The notes: generated by a model not told the origin, from the sequence alone. Counted from the first letter of the stretch, positions 25,497 to 34,531 are shown. The stretch is DNA of 64,000 nt from Mesorhizobium sp. B2-4-15 (GCF_006658505.1 NZ_VFUZ01000001.1:310001-374000); one strand, 5' to 3'. Program-made: numbers and translations.

Positions 25497-26285
25497 ATGC
25501 TTCGTTCGTCTTCCGCCCTTGCCGCCATGCTTGCCACCGCCTTGCCATCGGCTGCGTCCGCCACTTCGCCGCAGTCTTTCAAGGGCGAGTACACGGTCTC
25601 GTTCCTCGGCCTGTCGATTGCGAGATCGACCTTTTCCAGCCGCTATGAGAACGGCGTCTATTCGATCAACGGCAGCGTCTCGGCGGCGGGTCTGGCCAGG
25701 CTGTTCGACGACACGCGCGGCACGATCTCGTCCAAAGGCACGATTTCGGGCCAGAAGATGGTGCCGCAGGCGTTCCGCGCCGACTACACCTCCGGCAAGA
25801 AGGTGTCGGCGATCGACATCCGCTTCGCCAATGGCAACGTGACCTCGACGCAGGTCATCCCGGCACCTGGCAAGCGCGACCCCAAGAGCTGGGTGCCGCT
25901 CGGGGCCGGCGATCTGGCATCGGTGCTGGACCCGATGGCCGCGACCGTCATCCATGCCGACAGTCTCGACAAGGTCTGCGGCCGTACCGTGAGGCTTTAC
26001 GACGGCGAGATGCGCGCCAACCTGACGCTCAGCTACGCTTCGAAAGGAACGATCTCGGTGCCGGGCTACAAGGGCGACACCGTTACCTGCCGGATGGGTT
26101 TCGAGCCGGTGGCAGGCTACCGCAAGGGTCGCAAGGCGCTCAACTATCTCAAGGATAAAAGCCGGATGATGGTGACGTTTGCGCCACTCGGCCAAACCGG
26201 GGTATATGCGCCGATCCACGCCACGGTTGGAACGCAGATCGGCACCTTGACCATCAGCGCCAGGCGTTTCGAAGCGGTACAATAG
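25497..26285 (+). CDS. DUF3108 domain-containing exported protein
   Basis: Periplasmic protein of 262 residues from the ATG at 25497, with a signal peptide ending near residue 22 (SAASAT). The mature part is a DUF3108 domain, a beta-rich fold found next to rpmB in rhizobia. Recognisable stretches are KGEYTVSFLGLSIARSTF, KMVPQAFRADY and ATVGTQIGTLTISA. Function is unknown; a lipid-binding or envelope role is suggested only by the fold class and export. Divergent from rpmB; the EamA gene follows after 42 bases. Confidence 0.85.
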   Translation: MLRSSSALAAMLATALPSAASATSPQSFKGEYTVSFLGLSIARSTFSSRYENGVYSINGSVSAAGLARLFDDTRGTISSKGTISGQKMVPQAFRADYTSGKKVSAIDIRFANGNVTSTQVIPAPGKRDPKSWVPLGAGDLASVLDPMAATVIHADSLDKVCGRTVRLYDGEMRANLTLSYASKGTISVPGYKGDTVTCRMGFEPVAGYRKGRKALNYLKDKSRMMVTFAPLGQTGVYAPIHATVGTQIGTLTISARRFEAVQ

Positions 26286-26327
26286 GCACGCTCTCACGAC
26301 GGAAGAGGGCGCGCCACGGGAGAGGAA

Positions 26328-27284
26328 ATGGCGCGCGCTACACTGATCGGCTTTTCGGCGGTCGCCATGTGGGCGCTGCTGGCATTGCTTACCGACGCGT
26401 CCGGCAAGGTGCCGCCGTTTCTTCTATCGGCGATCACATTCTCTATCGGCACCGGGGTCGGGTTTGTCGCTCGGCTGTTCATGCCAGCCGCCGACAAGAG
26501 CCGGAAGATACCGCCGCAGGTCTGGCTGGTCGGCATTGCCGGCCTGTTCGGCTACCACTTCTTCTATTTCACGGCGCTGCGCAACGCACCGGCGGTGGAG
26601 GCAAGCCTGATCGCCTATCTGTGGCCGCTGCTGATCGTGCTCGGTTCGGCGCTGATGCCGGGCGAGAAACTGGCCTGGAACCATGTCGTCGGCGCGCTGC
26701 TCGGCCTTGCCGGCACGGTGCTCATCGTCACCAAAAGCGGTGGCCTCGCCTTCGATGCGCGCTACACATTCGGCTATGCCATGGCCGCCGTCTGCGCGGT
26801 GCTGTGGTCGTCCTATTCGCTCCTGTCGCGGCGTTTTCCCTCGGTGCCGACCAGCATCGTCACCTGGTTCTGCGCGGCGACCGCCGTACTGTCGCTCGTG
26901 TGCCATCTGGCGCTGGAACAGACGGTGCTGCCGGACGGCGCCGGCCAGTGGCTGGCCGTGCTTGGGCTCGGCCTGATGCCGGTGGGCGCGGCCTTCTACG
27001 CCTGGGACATCGGCGTCAAGCGCGGCAACATCCAGGTGCTAGGTGCGGCAAGCTATGCGGCGCCGCTGCTGTCGACGCTGGTGCTGATCGCGGCCGGCGT
27101 CGCCGAGCCGTCGCTGCGCATCCTCGCCGCCTGCGTGCTGATCACCGGTGGCGCGGCCCTGGCGGCAAAATCGCTGTTCCTGCGCAAGCCGGCGGCGGCC
27201 GAGAGCGGAGCCAAGGCATCTGAAAGCGGAACTGGGGCATCCGAAGGCGGAGCCCGGGCATCCGAAGGCGGAGCCGGGGCATGA
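26328..27284 (+). CDS. EamA/DMT family transporter with repetitive C-terminal tail
   Basis: Drug/metabolite transporter of 318 residues with two EamA domains (about ten helices), resembling the aromatic amino acid exporter YddG. The start is MARATLIGFSAVAMWALLALLTD. The last ~30 residues after the final helix are unusual: four copies of a seven-residue unit of type ASEGGAR, encoded by near-identical 21-base DNA repeats at 27201-27281. The stop overlaps the next start by four bases (ATGA), so the YhhN-like gene is translationally coupled. The tail is cytoplasmic or disordered and probably not needed for transport. Confidence 0.85.
   Translation: MARATLIGFSAVAMWALLALLTDASGKVPPFLLSAITFSIGTGVGFVARLFMPAADKSRKIPPQVWLVGIAGLFGYHFFYFTALRNAPAVEASLIAYLWPLLIVLGSALMPGEKLAWNHVVGALLGLAGTVLIVTKSGGLAFDARYTFGYAMAAVCAVLWSSYSLLSRRFPSVPTSIVTWFCAATAVLSLVCHLALEQTVLPDGAGQWLAVLGLGLMPVGAAFYAWDIGVKRGNIQVLGAASYAAPLLSTLVLIAAGVAEPSLRILAACVLITGGAALAAKSLFLRKPAAAESGAKASESGTGASEGGARASEGGAGA
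27201..27281 (+). repeat. 21-bp tandem repeat encoding the EamA tail
   Basis: Four tandem copies of a 21-base unit, best seen in the last two (GCATCCGAAGGCGGAGCC plus three bases), extend the EamA-type gene right up to its stop. Because the unit is a multiple of three, copy-number change keeps the frame. The first copies have diverged by several substitutions. Confidence 0.75.
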
Positions 27285-27955
27285 CGATGCCGTTTGCCGG
27301 CGGCATCGACGCCAATGCCAATGCGACGCTGATCTTCTCACTGGTGGCGGCGGTGATCTACGCCTTCACATCAGGCACGTCGCCGACGCTCGCCCGCTCG
27401 GCGGCAAAGACGCTCGCCGTCGCCATGCTTGCCGTGCTCGCCGCAATGCAGGGCGGCCCGCTGATGCTGGTCTCCGCGCTTGCGCTCAGCGCGGCGGGCG
27501 ATGCCTTCCTGTCGCGCGATGGCGAAAAGCCGTTTCTCGGCGGGTTGGCGAGTTTTCTCGTCGCCCACATCGTCTACATCGTGCTGTTCCTGCGCAGCGG
27601 CGGCGGGCTGGATGTGCTTGGCGCCGAATCCTGGCGGGGCGCGACCGCACTGGCAATGGCGGTGTTCGCGATCGTCATGCTGGCCGCGCTCTGGCGCCGC
27701 GTCGGTCCCGGCTTGCGTCTTCCGATCGCCGTCTATGTCGCGGCAATCCTGGCGATGGGCATGGCGGCGCTGACGACAGGCAACGCCTGGGTGATTGGCG
27801 GCGCCGTGCTGTTCATGGCCTCGGACGGGCTGCTGGCCACGGAAAAATTCCTGGTTGCAGCCATCTCGCCGCATCGCGCCTGGATGCGTTTTGCTGTCTG
27901 GGTTTTATACTATGCCGCCCAACTGGCGATCACACTCGGGTTCCTGCTGGGCTAA
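27281..27955 (+). CDS. YhhN/TMEM86-family membrane protein (lysoplasmalogenase-like)
   Basis: Integral membrane protein of 224 residues with about eight predicted helices, in the YhhN/TMEM86 family, whose animal members hydrolyse the vinyl-ether bond of lysoplasmalogens. Conserved family features are the acidic GDAFLS motif (LSAAGDAFLSRDG) and the later FMASDGLLATEKF, whose Asp residues are thought catalytic. It overlaps the upstream EamA gene by ATGA. It converges with the cupin gene, overlapping its end by four bases. Bacterial physiological role is unknown. Confidence 0.85.
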   Translation: MTMPFAGGIDANANATLIFSLVAAVIYAFTSGTSPTLARSAAKTLAVAMLAVLAAMQGGPLMLVSALALSAAGDAFLSRDGEKPFLGGLASFLVAHIVYIVLFLRSGGGLDVLGAESWRGATALAMAVFAIVMLAALWRRVGPGLRLPIAVYVAAILAMGMAALTTGNAWVIGGAVLFMASDGLLATEKFLVAAISPHRAWMRFAVWVLYYAAQLAITLGFLLG

Positions 27956-28392
27956 ATTGGCTTCGGCTGCCAGCCCGGTTCGGCCAGTTCGAAGGCGGCG
28001 AAATCAAAGCCCGGCGCGACCGTGCAGCCGACCAGGGTCCATTCGCCCAGGCTGCGCGCCGATTGCCACCAGCCCGCCGGCACGACGATCTGCGGCCGTT
28101 CGCCCGCCGCGAGGTCGATGCCGAGAACCTGCTCGATCACCTGGTTGTCCCTCGGGCTGCTTTCTTCCCACATCGACAATGCCAGCGGCGCGCCGGCATG
28201 GAAATGCCAGACCTCGGCGGCGTCCCTGACCCGATGCCAGGCCGAAACCTGATGCTGCTCCAGCAGGAAATAGATGGCGGTCGAATGGCCGCGCGCACCG
28301 CCGGCTTCATCGCGAAAGGTCTGCGTGTACCAGCCGCCCTCCGGATGCGGCTTCAGTCCGAGCGTCGCGATGATTTCCGCTGAGCTGTTCAT
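27952..28392 (-). CDS. Cupin domain protein (DUF985)
   Basis: Single-domain cupin of 146 residues belonging to the DUF985 group. Typical segments are HPEGGWYTQTFR near the N-terminus, STAIYFLLE, VWHFHAGAPL with the metal-type His residues, and VPAGWWQSA. Such proteins are cytosolic and the biochemical role is unknown; a sugar or nucleotide-linked epimerase-like fold has been proposed for relatives. It converges with the YhhN-type gene and is followed upstream by gloB in the same direction, with an intergenic repeat of family C between. Confidence 0.82.
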   Translation of the reverse strand: MNSSAEIIATLGLKPHPEGGWYTQTFRDEAGGARGHSTAIYFLLEQHQVSAWHRVRDAAEVWHFHAGAPLALSMWEESSPRDNQVIEQVLGIDLAAGERPQIVVPAGWWQSARSLGEWTLVGCTVAPGFDFAAFELAEPGWQPKPI

Positions 28393-28460
28393 CTGTCGAA
28401 GGCTAAAGCGCGCGGCGTTGAGACGGACCGATGCGGCGCCTTTTAGGTCTTTGCTTTTTA

Positions 28461-28505
28461 TGCATGTCGTTTCCCAAAGCCGAGGTCATTTTTGGGCGGC
28501 ATGCA
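28461..28505. repeat. Intergenic repeat family C, copy 1
   Basis: TGCATGTCGTTTCCCAAAG and TTTTTGGGCGGCATGCAT are the arms of a hairpin-like element. A second copy lies at 32207-32252. Located between gloB and the cupin gene. Confidence 0.7.
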
Positions 28506-28516
28506 TAGCATGGCGC

Positions 28517-29284
28517 TCAGAAATTGTCCTTGCGCTTGCGGATCTCGGCGAACACTTCGGCATCCCCAGCCCTTTCCATGCCGAGATGCTTGCGAATCGC
28601 CGGATCGTGCCAGCGCAGGAAAGGATTGGTCGACAGTTCCTCGCCGATCGTGGTCGGCAGCGTCGGCTTGTTGTCGACCCGCAGCGCCTCGATCCGGGCG
28701 GCACGCTCCCTCAAGGCCGAATTGGTCGGGTCGATGGTCAGCGCGAAACGGGCGTTGGCGAGGGTGTATTCGTGGCCGCAATAGATAACGGTGGCAGCAG
28801 GAAGTGCGGCAAGTTTCTTTAGCGATTCGTACATCACCGGCGGCTTGCATTCGAACAGCCGCCCGCAACCCAGCGCAAACAGCGTGTCGGCTGTGAACGC
28901 CACCTTCGATGCCGGCAGGTAATAGGAGACGTGGCCGGCGGTGTGGCCTGGGGTGGCGATCACTTCGATGCGTTCATCGCCGAGATGAAGCACGGAACCC
29001 TCTTCGACCGTTTCGTCGATGCCGGGGATCTTGGCCTTTTCCGCTTCCGGGCCGACGATACGCAGCTTGAAGCGCTCCTTGAGCGCCAGATTGGCCTCGA
29101 CGTGGTCGAGATGGTGATGCGTGGTCAGGATCATCGTCGGCGTCCAGCCGGTGCGCTTGACCGCGGCCAGGATCGCCGCTTCCTCGGGCGCATCGATGAT
29201 CGCTGTCTGTCCGCTTTCGGGATCATGCACCAGAACGCCGAAATTGTCGGTGCGGCACATGAACTGTTCGATTTCGACCGCCAT
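28517..29284 (-). CDS. gloB: Hydroxyacylglutathione hydrolase (glyoxalase II)
   Basis: Cytosolic metallo-beta-lactamase-fold enzyme that hydrolyses S-lactoylglutathione, the second step of methylglyoxal detoxification. The start at 29284 (MAVEIEQF) gives 255 residues, as in other GloB proteins. Upstream in-frame ATGs would add up to 24 unlikely residues. The binuclear metal site motif THHHLDH is intact, with further ligands in TPGHTAGH and FTADTLF and the glutathione-binding YCGHEYT segment. Divergent from the methyltransferase gene at 29425. Confidence 0.95.
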   Translation of the reverse strand: MAVEIEQFMCRTDNFGVLVHDPESGQTAIIDAPEEAAILAAVKRTGWTPTMILTTHHHLDHVEANLALKERFKLRIVGPEAEKAKIPGIDETVEEGSVLHLGDERIEVIATPGHTAGHVSYYLPASKVAFTADTLFALGCGRLFECKPPVMYESLKKLAALPAATVIYCGHEYTLANARFALTIDPTNSALRERAARIEALRVDNKPTLPTTIGEELSTNPFLRWHDPAIRKHLGMERAGDAEVFAEIRKRKDNF

Positions 29285-29424
29285 CGCATCTCTCCATTTT
29301 GTTGCCGCAGACATAGGGCGCCGGCGCGCCGATGTCATGTGGAAAGCACCGAACAAAATCCGCTATTCCAGACGCCCTGGGGCCTTTTGTTGAATCCGAC
29401 CGATATCACGGCTACATCCCTGAA

Positions 29425-30213
29425 ATGCATTCCGACATCGTCGATCTCCGTTCCTTCTATTCGACAACGCTCGGCCGGTTCGCCGAGCGCTCGATCACCA
29501 TGGCGCTGTCGTCCATATGGGCCACCGTGCCCAATGAACGGCTGGTCGGCCTCGGCTATACCTTGCCCTGGCTGGAGCGTTTCGGCGTCGATGCCGAACG
29601 GGTCTTCGCCTTCATGCCGGCGACGCAGGGCGCCGTGGTCTGGCCGGCGACGGGGCCGACGGCGACGGCCCTGGTCTTCGACGAGGAACTGCCGCTGGTC
29701 GATTCCTGCATCGACCGCATGCTGCTCGTCCATTCGCTCGAACATGTCGAGAATCCGCGCGAGACGCTGAATGAGATCTGGCGGGTGCTGTCGCCGGCGG
29801 GCCGCGTCGTCATCGTCGTGCCCAACCGGCGCGGTGTCTGGGCGCGCTTCGAGCATACGCCGTTCGGCAATGGACGGCCTTTCTCACGCGGACAGCTGAC
29901 GGAATTGCTGCGTGAGGCGAATTTCACGCCCGCGGCCTGGTCGGATGCGCTGTTCTTCCCGCCGTCGCGGCGGCACTTCATGATGCGCTTCCACAATGTG
30001 CTGGAGCGCGTCGGTCGGCGGCTGTGGCCGATCTTTTCCGGCGTCATCGTCGTCGAGGCGCAGAAGCGGCTCTATCAGGGCGTGCCGGTGGTCCAGCGCG
30101 CATCTCGCCGCGTCTTCGTGCCGGTGCTGTCGCCGCATGGCGCGACGCGGCTTGGCCGCCGGGCCGGCGCGGAGGGTGCGGCGTCGCCGGCTCGCCGGGT
30201 GAAACCTTCGTGA
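29425..30213 (+). CDS. SAM-dependent methyltransferase (Methyltransf_11-like)
   Basis: Predicted class I methyltransferase of 262 residues starting at 29425 (MHSDIVDLRSFY). The conserved post-core region is clear: SCIDRMLLVHSLEHVENPRETLNEIWRVL (motif IV and following helix) and PAGRVVIVVPNRRG. The glycine-rich motif I is degenerate, because the segment normally carrying GxGxG reads LVGLGYTLPWLERF. The C-terminus is basic and proline-containing. It lies opposite gloB, a pairing common in Mesorhizobium. Substrate unknown. Confidence 0.82.
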   Translation: MHSDIVDLRSFYSTTLGRFAERSITMALSSIWATVPNERLVGLGYTLPWLERFGVDAERVFAFMPATQGAVVWPATGPTATALVFDEELPLVDSCIDRMLLVHSLEHVENPRETLNEIWRVLSPAGRVVIVVPNRRGVWARFEHTPFGNGRPFSRGQLTELLREANFTPAAWSDALFFPPSRRHFMMRFHNVLERVGRRLWPIFSGVIVVEAQKRLYQGVPVVQRASRRVFVPVLSPHGATRLGRRAGAEGAASPARRVKPS

Positions 30214-30342
30214 TCATGGTGGAAACGCGCGCCCTTTCCCGACCTATCTGTCGTGATCAACGCGCACCCTGGTCGATATTCGGATGTCTTCGTTTTTCTT
30301 CATCTGGTTTCAGCATCGCTTCTGAACGCAAGGACATTGGGT

Positions 30343-32169
30343 ATGGCTGATCAACCAGACAACGCTGTCCACTCCCGGCCGGTGGTTGCGGCCGTCGAAA
30401 CCAGCAGCCTGCGGGATCAGGTGACGACGATCAAGCAGGCGCTGGTGGGATCGCCGGTTCGCAAGTGGCTGCTGTGGACTTCGGTCGGCATCATGGCCGT
30501 CATCATCGCGACATCGGTCGGCCAGGTGCTACTCAATCGCTGGAACCAGCCTTTCTACGACGCGCTGGCGCGCAGGGACATGGCGGCCTTTCTGCACCAG
30601 CTTCTTGTCTTCGCAATGATCGCTGGCGGGCTTCTGGTGTTCAATATCGGCCAGACGTGGCTCAACCAGATGATCCGGCTGAAGCTGCGCGAGGCGCTGA
30701 CGCTGGACCTGATCGACCAGTGGATGCGGCCGGCGCGCGCCTTCCGGCTGGCCAATGCCGGCGCCATCGGGGTCAATCCCGACCAGCGCATGCAGCAGGA
30801 CGCGGCGCATCTTTCCGACCTGTCGACGGATCTCGGCGTCGGCCTGCTGCAGTCGCTCATCCTGCTTGTGTCCTTCGTCGGCGTGCTGTGGGAACTGTCT
30901 TCGGGCTTTGTGTTCCACATCAACGGCTGGTCGCTGGCCATACCGGGCTACATGGTCTGGGCCGCGTTCCTCTATGCCGGCACCGCCTCCTGGCTGAGCT
31001 GGCTGGTCGGGCGACCGCTGATCCATCTCAACAGCGACCGGTACACAAGGGAAGCGGAGCTGCGCTCCTCTATGGTGCGCGTCAACGAGAATGTCGATGC
31101 CATCGCCCTGTACCATGGCGAGGCCGACGCCAAGCGGCGGCTCGAACTCGACCTTGGCACGGTTCTGGGCGCCATGCGGCGCATCTATACCGCCCAGATC
31201 AACCTATCCTGGGTGACCGACACCTATGGCTGGATCACCGTGGTGGCGCCGATCCTCGTCGCCTCGCCAGTCTATTTCTCCGGCGACATCAGCTTCGGCG
31301 GGCTGATGATGGCGGTAGGGGCCTTCAACCAGGTCCACTCCTCGTTGCGCTGGTTCATCAACAACATCGGCAGCATCGCCGACTGGCGCGCCACGCTGAT
31401 GCGCGTCGCCGACTTCCGCATCGCGCTCGTCGAGACCGATGCGCTGCATGGCACGGAAAAACGCATCACCTTCAGCGAGAACGCGAATGGCAGCATGACT
31501 TTCGAGAACCTCCAGGTGGCCTCGCCGGAAGGATGCGCCAAGCTTGCCGACCAGCATGTCGAAATCCGAACCGGCGAGCGTGTGATGATCACCGGCGAGC
31601 CGGGCGCCGGCAAGACGCTGTTCTTCCGTGCCATTGCCGGCCTGTGGCCCTGGGGAAGCGGGAAGATCGGCATGCCGGCGGGAGAAGCCCCCATCTTCGT
31701 GCCGCGCGTCCCGTATTTCCCGGCCGGCACGCTGCGCGAGGTCCTCGATCATCCGAACGGGGTTGCTCCGGCCAGCGATGCCGAGATTTCGGCGGTGCTT
31801 GCCGAAGTCGGTCTCGGACGACTGTCGTCTTCGCTGGATCGGACGGCCCGCTGGGAGCGTGAGCTGGGCGATGACGAACAGCGTTCGCTTGCCTTCGCAA
31901 GGCTCGCCTTGCGCAAACCGAAATGGGTGATCATTGACGAAGCGATGGACGCGTTCGATGGCCCCACGCTGAGGCGGGTGTTGTTGGTGCTGGAAAAGCA
32001 TTTGCCGGAAGCGGCCATCCTTAACATCGGGCGGGGTCAGCACAACAATCAGTTCTTTCCGCGCGGCTTGGCAATTGTGAAGGATTCCGGCGCGCCTGCG
32101 CTGAAGCCTGCCCGCGTCAGGGCTGGCGCCATCGAACCGCCGCCTGTCGCCACCCGCCGCAAGAAGTAG
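30343..32169 (+). CDS. ABC transporter fused permease/ATPase (YddA/ABCD type)
   Basis: Half-transporter of 608 residues with an N-terminal ABC_membrane_2 (SbmA/BacA/peroxisomal-type) domain of about six helices and a C-terminal nucleotide-binding domain. Start at 30343 (MADQPDNAV). Walker A is GEPGAGKT and Walker B WVIIDEAMD. The signature reads LGDDEQRSLAFARL instead of LSGGQ. The switch His region is altered (LNIGRGQHNNQFF), as in the alphaproteobacterial YddA subgroup I recall. Relatives are annotated as vitamin B12, bleomycin or antimicrobial peptide transporters, but substrate cannot be assigned. Stands alone; repeat C follows it. Confidence 0.85.
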   Translation: MADQPDNAVHSRPVVAAVETSSLRDQVTTIKQALVGSPVRKWLLWTSVGIMAVIIATSVGQVLLNRWNQPFYDALARRDMAAFLHQLLVFAMIAGGLLVFNIGQTWLNQMIRLKLREALTLDLIDQWMRPARAFRLANAGAIGVNPDQRMQQDAAHLSDLSTDLGVGLLQSLILLVSFVGVLWELSSGFVFHINGWSLAIPGYMVWAAFLYAGTASWLSWLVGRPLIHLNSDRYTREAELRSSMVRVNENVDAIALYHGEADAKRRLELDLGTVLGAMRRIYTAQINLSWVTDTYGWITVVAPILVASPVYFSGDISFGGLMMAVGAFNQVHSSLRWFINNIGSIADWRATLMRVADFRIALVETDALHGTEKRITFSENANGSMTFENLQVASPEGCAKLADQHVEIRTGERVMITGEPGAGKTLFFRAIAGLWPWGSGKIGMPAGEAPIFVPRVPYFPAGTLREVLDHPNGVAPASDAEISAVLAEVGLGRLSSSLDRTARWERELGDDEQRSLAFARLALRKPKWVIIDEAMDAFDGPTLRRVLLVLEKHLPEAAILNIGRGQHNNQFFPRGLAIVKDSGAPALKPARVRAGAIEPPPVATRRKK

Positions 32170-32206
32170 ACTGCTTTCGGAACCGGTAGGATCGCGGGGA
32201 CTTGTC

Positions 32207-32252
32207 GTGCATGTCGTTGCCTCAAAGTCCGCTGGCCCTTTTGGGCGAGAGA
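32207..32252. repeat. Intergenic repeat family C, copy 2
   Basis: GTGCATGTCGTTGCCTCAAAG and CCCTTTTGGGCGAGA resemble the element at 28461-28505, though the right arm is degenerate. It lies between the convergent ABC transporter and glycosyltransferase genes. Confidence 0.6.
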
Positions 32253-32255
32253 CAA

Positions 32256-33191
32256 TCAGGCAGGCCGGGCGCCAAACGTGTCGCGAAACTCATTATAGAG
32301 ATCGCGGCGCCAACGCCGGCCACAGACATAACCGTTGATCAGCTCCGGAAGCGAATAGCCAAGCGCCTTCGACGAGCGGTTGGCCATGTAGCCATCGAAG
32401 GCCTCCGGTATCCGGCCCCTGAGAACATCGGCAATGATCTGCCGCGAAACCATGTAGGGCGGGATGTGCGGATAGGTGTGGGCGATATACGGATGCTTGT
32501 CCATCAGGTTCGCATAGGCTTCAACATAGCCGCCGCGGCGGCGCGAAATCGAATTCTGCGAATTGTATTTCGTCCAGTCGATATCCCTGGACAATTGCGC
32601 GCCGCACCGCCGCGCCAAGCGCAGCAGCAGCTCCCGGTCCTGCATCCTGGTAATGTCGCTGTCATAGCCGCCGATTGCCAGCAAGGCCTCGCGGCGGGCG
32701 GTTATCGCGGATCCGGCGATGAAGATCGTCTGCGCCACAAGCGTCCGCTCGAGCATCATGGGGCTCACGAAGGCCTCGGGGTTGACGCAATTGGTGGCGC
32801 GGCCGCCCTTCACGGAAACATATGAGCTGATCAGCACTTCGAGCGCCGGATCTTCATCGAACCGGGCCAGGGTGCGCTCAAGCCGATGCGGCAGGTAGAC
32901 GTCGTCCGAATCAAGGAATGTCACCACCGGTGCCCGCGCACGCTCGATTCCGGCATTCCTCGCGGCGTTGGCGCCTCGCCATTTCGCGCCGACATAGATC
33001 AGCCGCGGATCGCTGATGCGGGCCAGCGTCTCCTCCGTGCCATCGGTGGAACCATCGTCGACGACGATATGCTCAAGCTTCGGCATGCTCTGGGAAAGCA
33101 CGCTTTCCACGGCACGCAACACCGTTTCGCGCCGGTTGTGGGTCGGCGTGATGACCGTGATGAGGGGAGAGTATTCCATCTTCCCGGTCAT
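32256..33191 (-). CDS. Family 2 glycosyltransferase
   Basis: Inverting GT-A glycosyltransferase of 311 residues (GT2). The N-terminal nucleotide-sugar site is textbook: ITPTHNRRETVLRAVESVLSQ, VVDDGSTDGT and the DxD-type motif FLDSDDVYLP. There is no membrane segment, so it is probably a cytosolic enzyme acting on a lipid- or protein-linked acceptor. Its ATG overlaps the stop of a small upstream open frame by four bases (ATGA). With the second GT at 33542 it forms an isolated pair between core genes, in DNA that looks less GC-rich than the surroundings. Surface polysaccharide decoration is the likely role. Confidence 0.87.
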   Translation of the reverse strand: MTGKMEYSPLITVITPTHNRRETVLRAVESVLSQSMPKLEHIVVDDGSTDGTEETLARISDPRLIYVGAKWRGANAARNAGIERARAPVVTFLDSDDVYLPHRLERTLARFDEDPALEVLISSYVSVKGGRATNCVNPEAFVSPMMLERTLVAQTIFIAGSAITARREALLAIGGYDSDITRMQDRELLLRLARRCGAQLSRDIDWTKYNSQNSISRRRGGYVEAYANLMDKHPYIAHTYPHIPPYMVSRQIIADVLRGRIPEAFDGYMANRSSKALGYSLPELINGYVCGRRWRRDLYNEFRDTFGARPA

Positions 33192-33466
33192 GCCGCGTCA
33201 GCCGGTTCCAGCGCAACAATGCGCGTCCTGCCAGTTCTTTCGATCTTCAGGATGGTCAAATGGATCGGACGTCCCCCTTCCGTGATCCTCTTCGTATTCG
33301 TTCGAAGGGTACAAAAACCAGCCGCCCATGTCACCCCCATCGCACCGAGGCTCAATCCGCGAGGAGTGACGAATTCCGTGCCGAGCGCTTCAAGTGCAAC
33401 ACCATCGCCGCCCGCCATGCTTGCGAACCGCCGAAGCGAAGATGGCGCTGGCTCGAAAATCCACAC
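33188..33466 (-). CDS. Small open frame of unknown function, doubtful
   Basis: A 92-residue frame from a GTG at 33466 that ends with a stop overlapping the ATG of the GT2 gene (ATGA), which would allow translational coupling. The frame is also in phase with, and follows the stop of, the second GT gene. I recognise no domain. The C-terminal part (PIHLTILKIERTGRTRIVAL) is moderately protein-like, while the N-terminal part looks like non-coding DNA. It occupies most of the 350-base gap 33192-33541 between the two glycosyltransferase genes, in which nothing else is seen. Confidence 0.3.
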   Translation of the reverse strand: MWIFEPAPSSLRRFASMAGGDGVALEALGTEFVTPRGLSLGAMGVTWAAGFCTLRTNTKRITEGGRPIHLTILKIERTGRTRIVALEPADAA

Positions 33467-33541
33467 AAGGCCATGGATATTCTGGGATAGGAACGATTGC
33501 GGTTGCTGTTTTGGTGCCGTCGGTTTTGCGCGTGAATGTGT

Positions 33542-34531
33542 TCATCCGCCCGCAAAGTCGGGCAGAACTTCAATCTCGTCACGGACAAGACCCGCGGCCA
33601 AGCTGAACTGGCCCCAAAATGCCAAACTGTAGAATGCCAGGCCGACAAGCAGCGACATTGGAATTTGCCAGACCGGCATTCCCGTCTGCCGGGCATGCCG
33701 TATGACGCGCCGTGCTGTACGCCAGGACATGGTCAGCCACCGGCTGAACGACTTTGCGATCCGGCGGCCACGACGGGGACTCCCCAGTTCTCTAAATTTC
33801 CGGTCGGCATCGCGGCCGGTCACCAATGCGCGCCAGCGGAAGAATCGCCAGCCGCGCGGCGGATGATGATAGACGCGCGCATTGGTGCTCACGAGCTTGT
33901 GGCCGTCGCGCTCAAGCGCACGCATCAGGAGCGTACAGGAAACCTTGAAACCATTGTTTTCGGGAAAGGGGTGATTGGCAATCCAGTCGCGGCGAAAAGC
34001 CACGTTGTTGGCGTTTATCGCCCGTTTCGAAGCAAAGCGGGTGTCCTTTTGCGCCATTGGGAAAAACCAGATCAGCGCAAACGTTCTCGACATGAAATCG
34101 TCGTAGTAAAGGTAGGTGTAACCATTTACAGCGACGGTCGCTGGATCTTGAAATGGACCGAGCATGGCTGAGAGCCATCCAGATTCCACGACCGTATCGG
34201 AGTCTGTAAAGATGACGACATCGCCATCGGTTGCTGGAATGCCGTTGTTCTTAAGGTCGTAGTACCGTCCGCCGGGGCATGCGGCGAAGATCAAGTCGGC
34301 TACCTGCTCCAGCTGCGATGCCGCAGATGCGATATTGCTTCTCAGCAAAAGTGTATCAGCATCGTCTCCGCCATGGGAGATAACGACCTGTGGCCTAGCA
34401 AAACCCAGCGAAGAAACAGCGCCGATTTCGCGCGCCAAGGCAGTCAGCCCGACGCTGACCTCTTCCAGGTCGACCGACCTGGCGTTCTCCATTTCCAGGA
34501 CCAGGGAATAGCTCGGGGAATTTAGCGGCAC
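33542..34531 (-). CDS. Glycosyltransferase (GT2-like) with C-terminal membrane segment
   Basis: Glycosyltransferase of 329 residues. The N-terminus is a divergent GT-A fold without the usual opening PTYN motif. The catalytic region is clear: GDVVIFTDSDTVVESGWLSAML, holding a DxD motif, and NNVAFRRDWI. A basic stretch (about residues 250-285) precedes one hydrophobic helix near the C-terminus (MSLLVGLAFYSLAFWGQFSL), so it is probably anchored to the inner membrane. By eye its GC content is clearly below that of neighbouring genes, suggesting acquisition by transfer. It lies upstream of the other GT gene on the same strand. Confidence 0.8.
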   Translation of the reverse strand: MPLNSPSYSLVLEMENARSVDLEEVSVGLTALAREIGAVSSLGFARPQVVISHGGDDADTLLLRSNIASAASQLEQVADLIFAACPGGRYYDLKNNGIPATDGDVVIFTDSDTVVESGWLSAMLGPFQDPATVAVNGYTYLYYDDFMSRTFALIWFFPMAQKDTRFASKRAINANNVAFRRDWIANHPFPENNGFKVSCTLLMRALERDGHKLVSTNARVYHHPPRGWRFFRWRALVTGRDADRKFRELGSPRRGRRIAKSFSRWLTMSWRTARRVIRHARQTGMPVWQIPMSLLVGLAFYSLAFWGQFSLAAGLVRDEIEVLPDFAGG

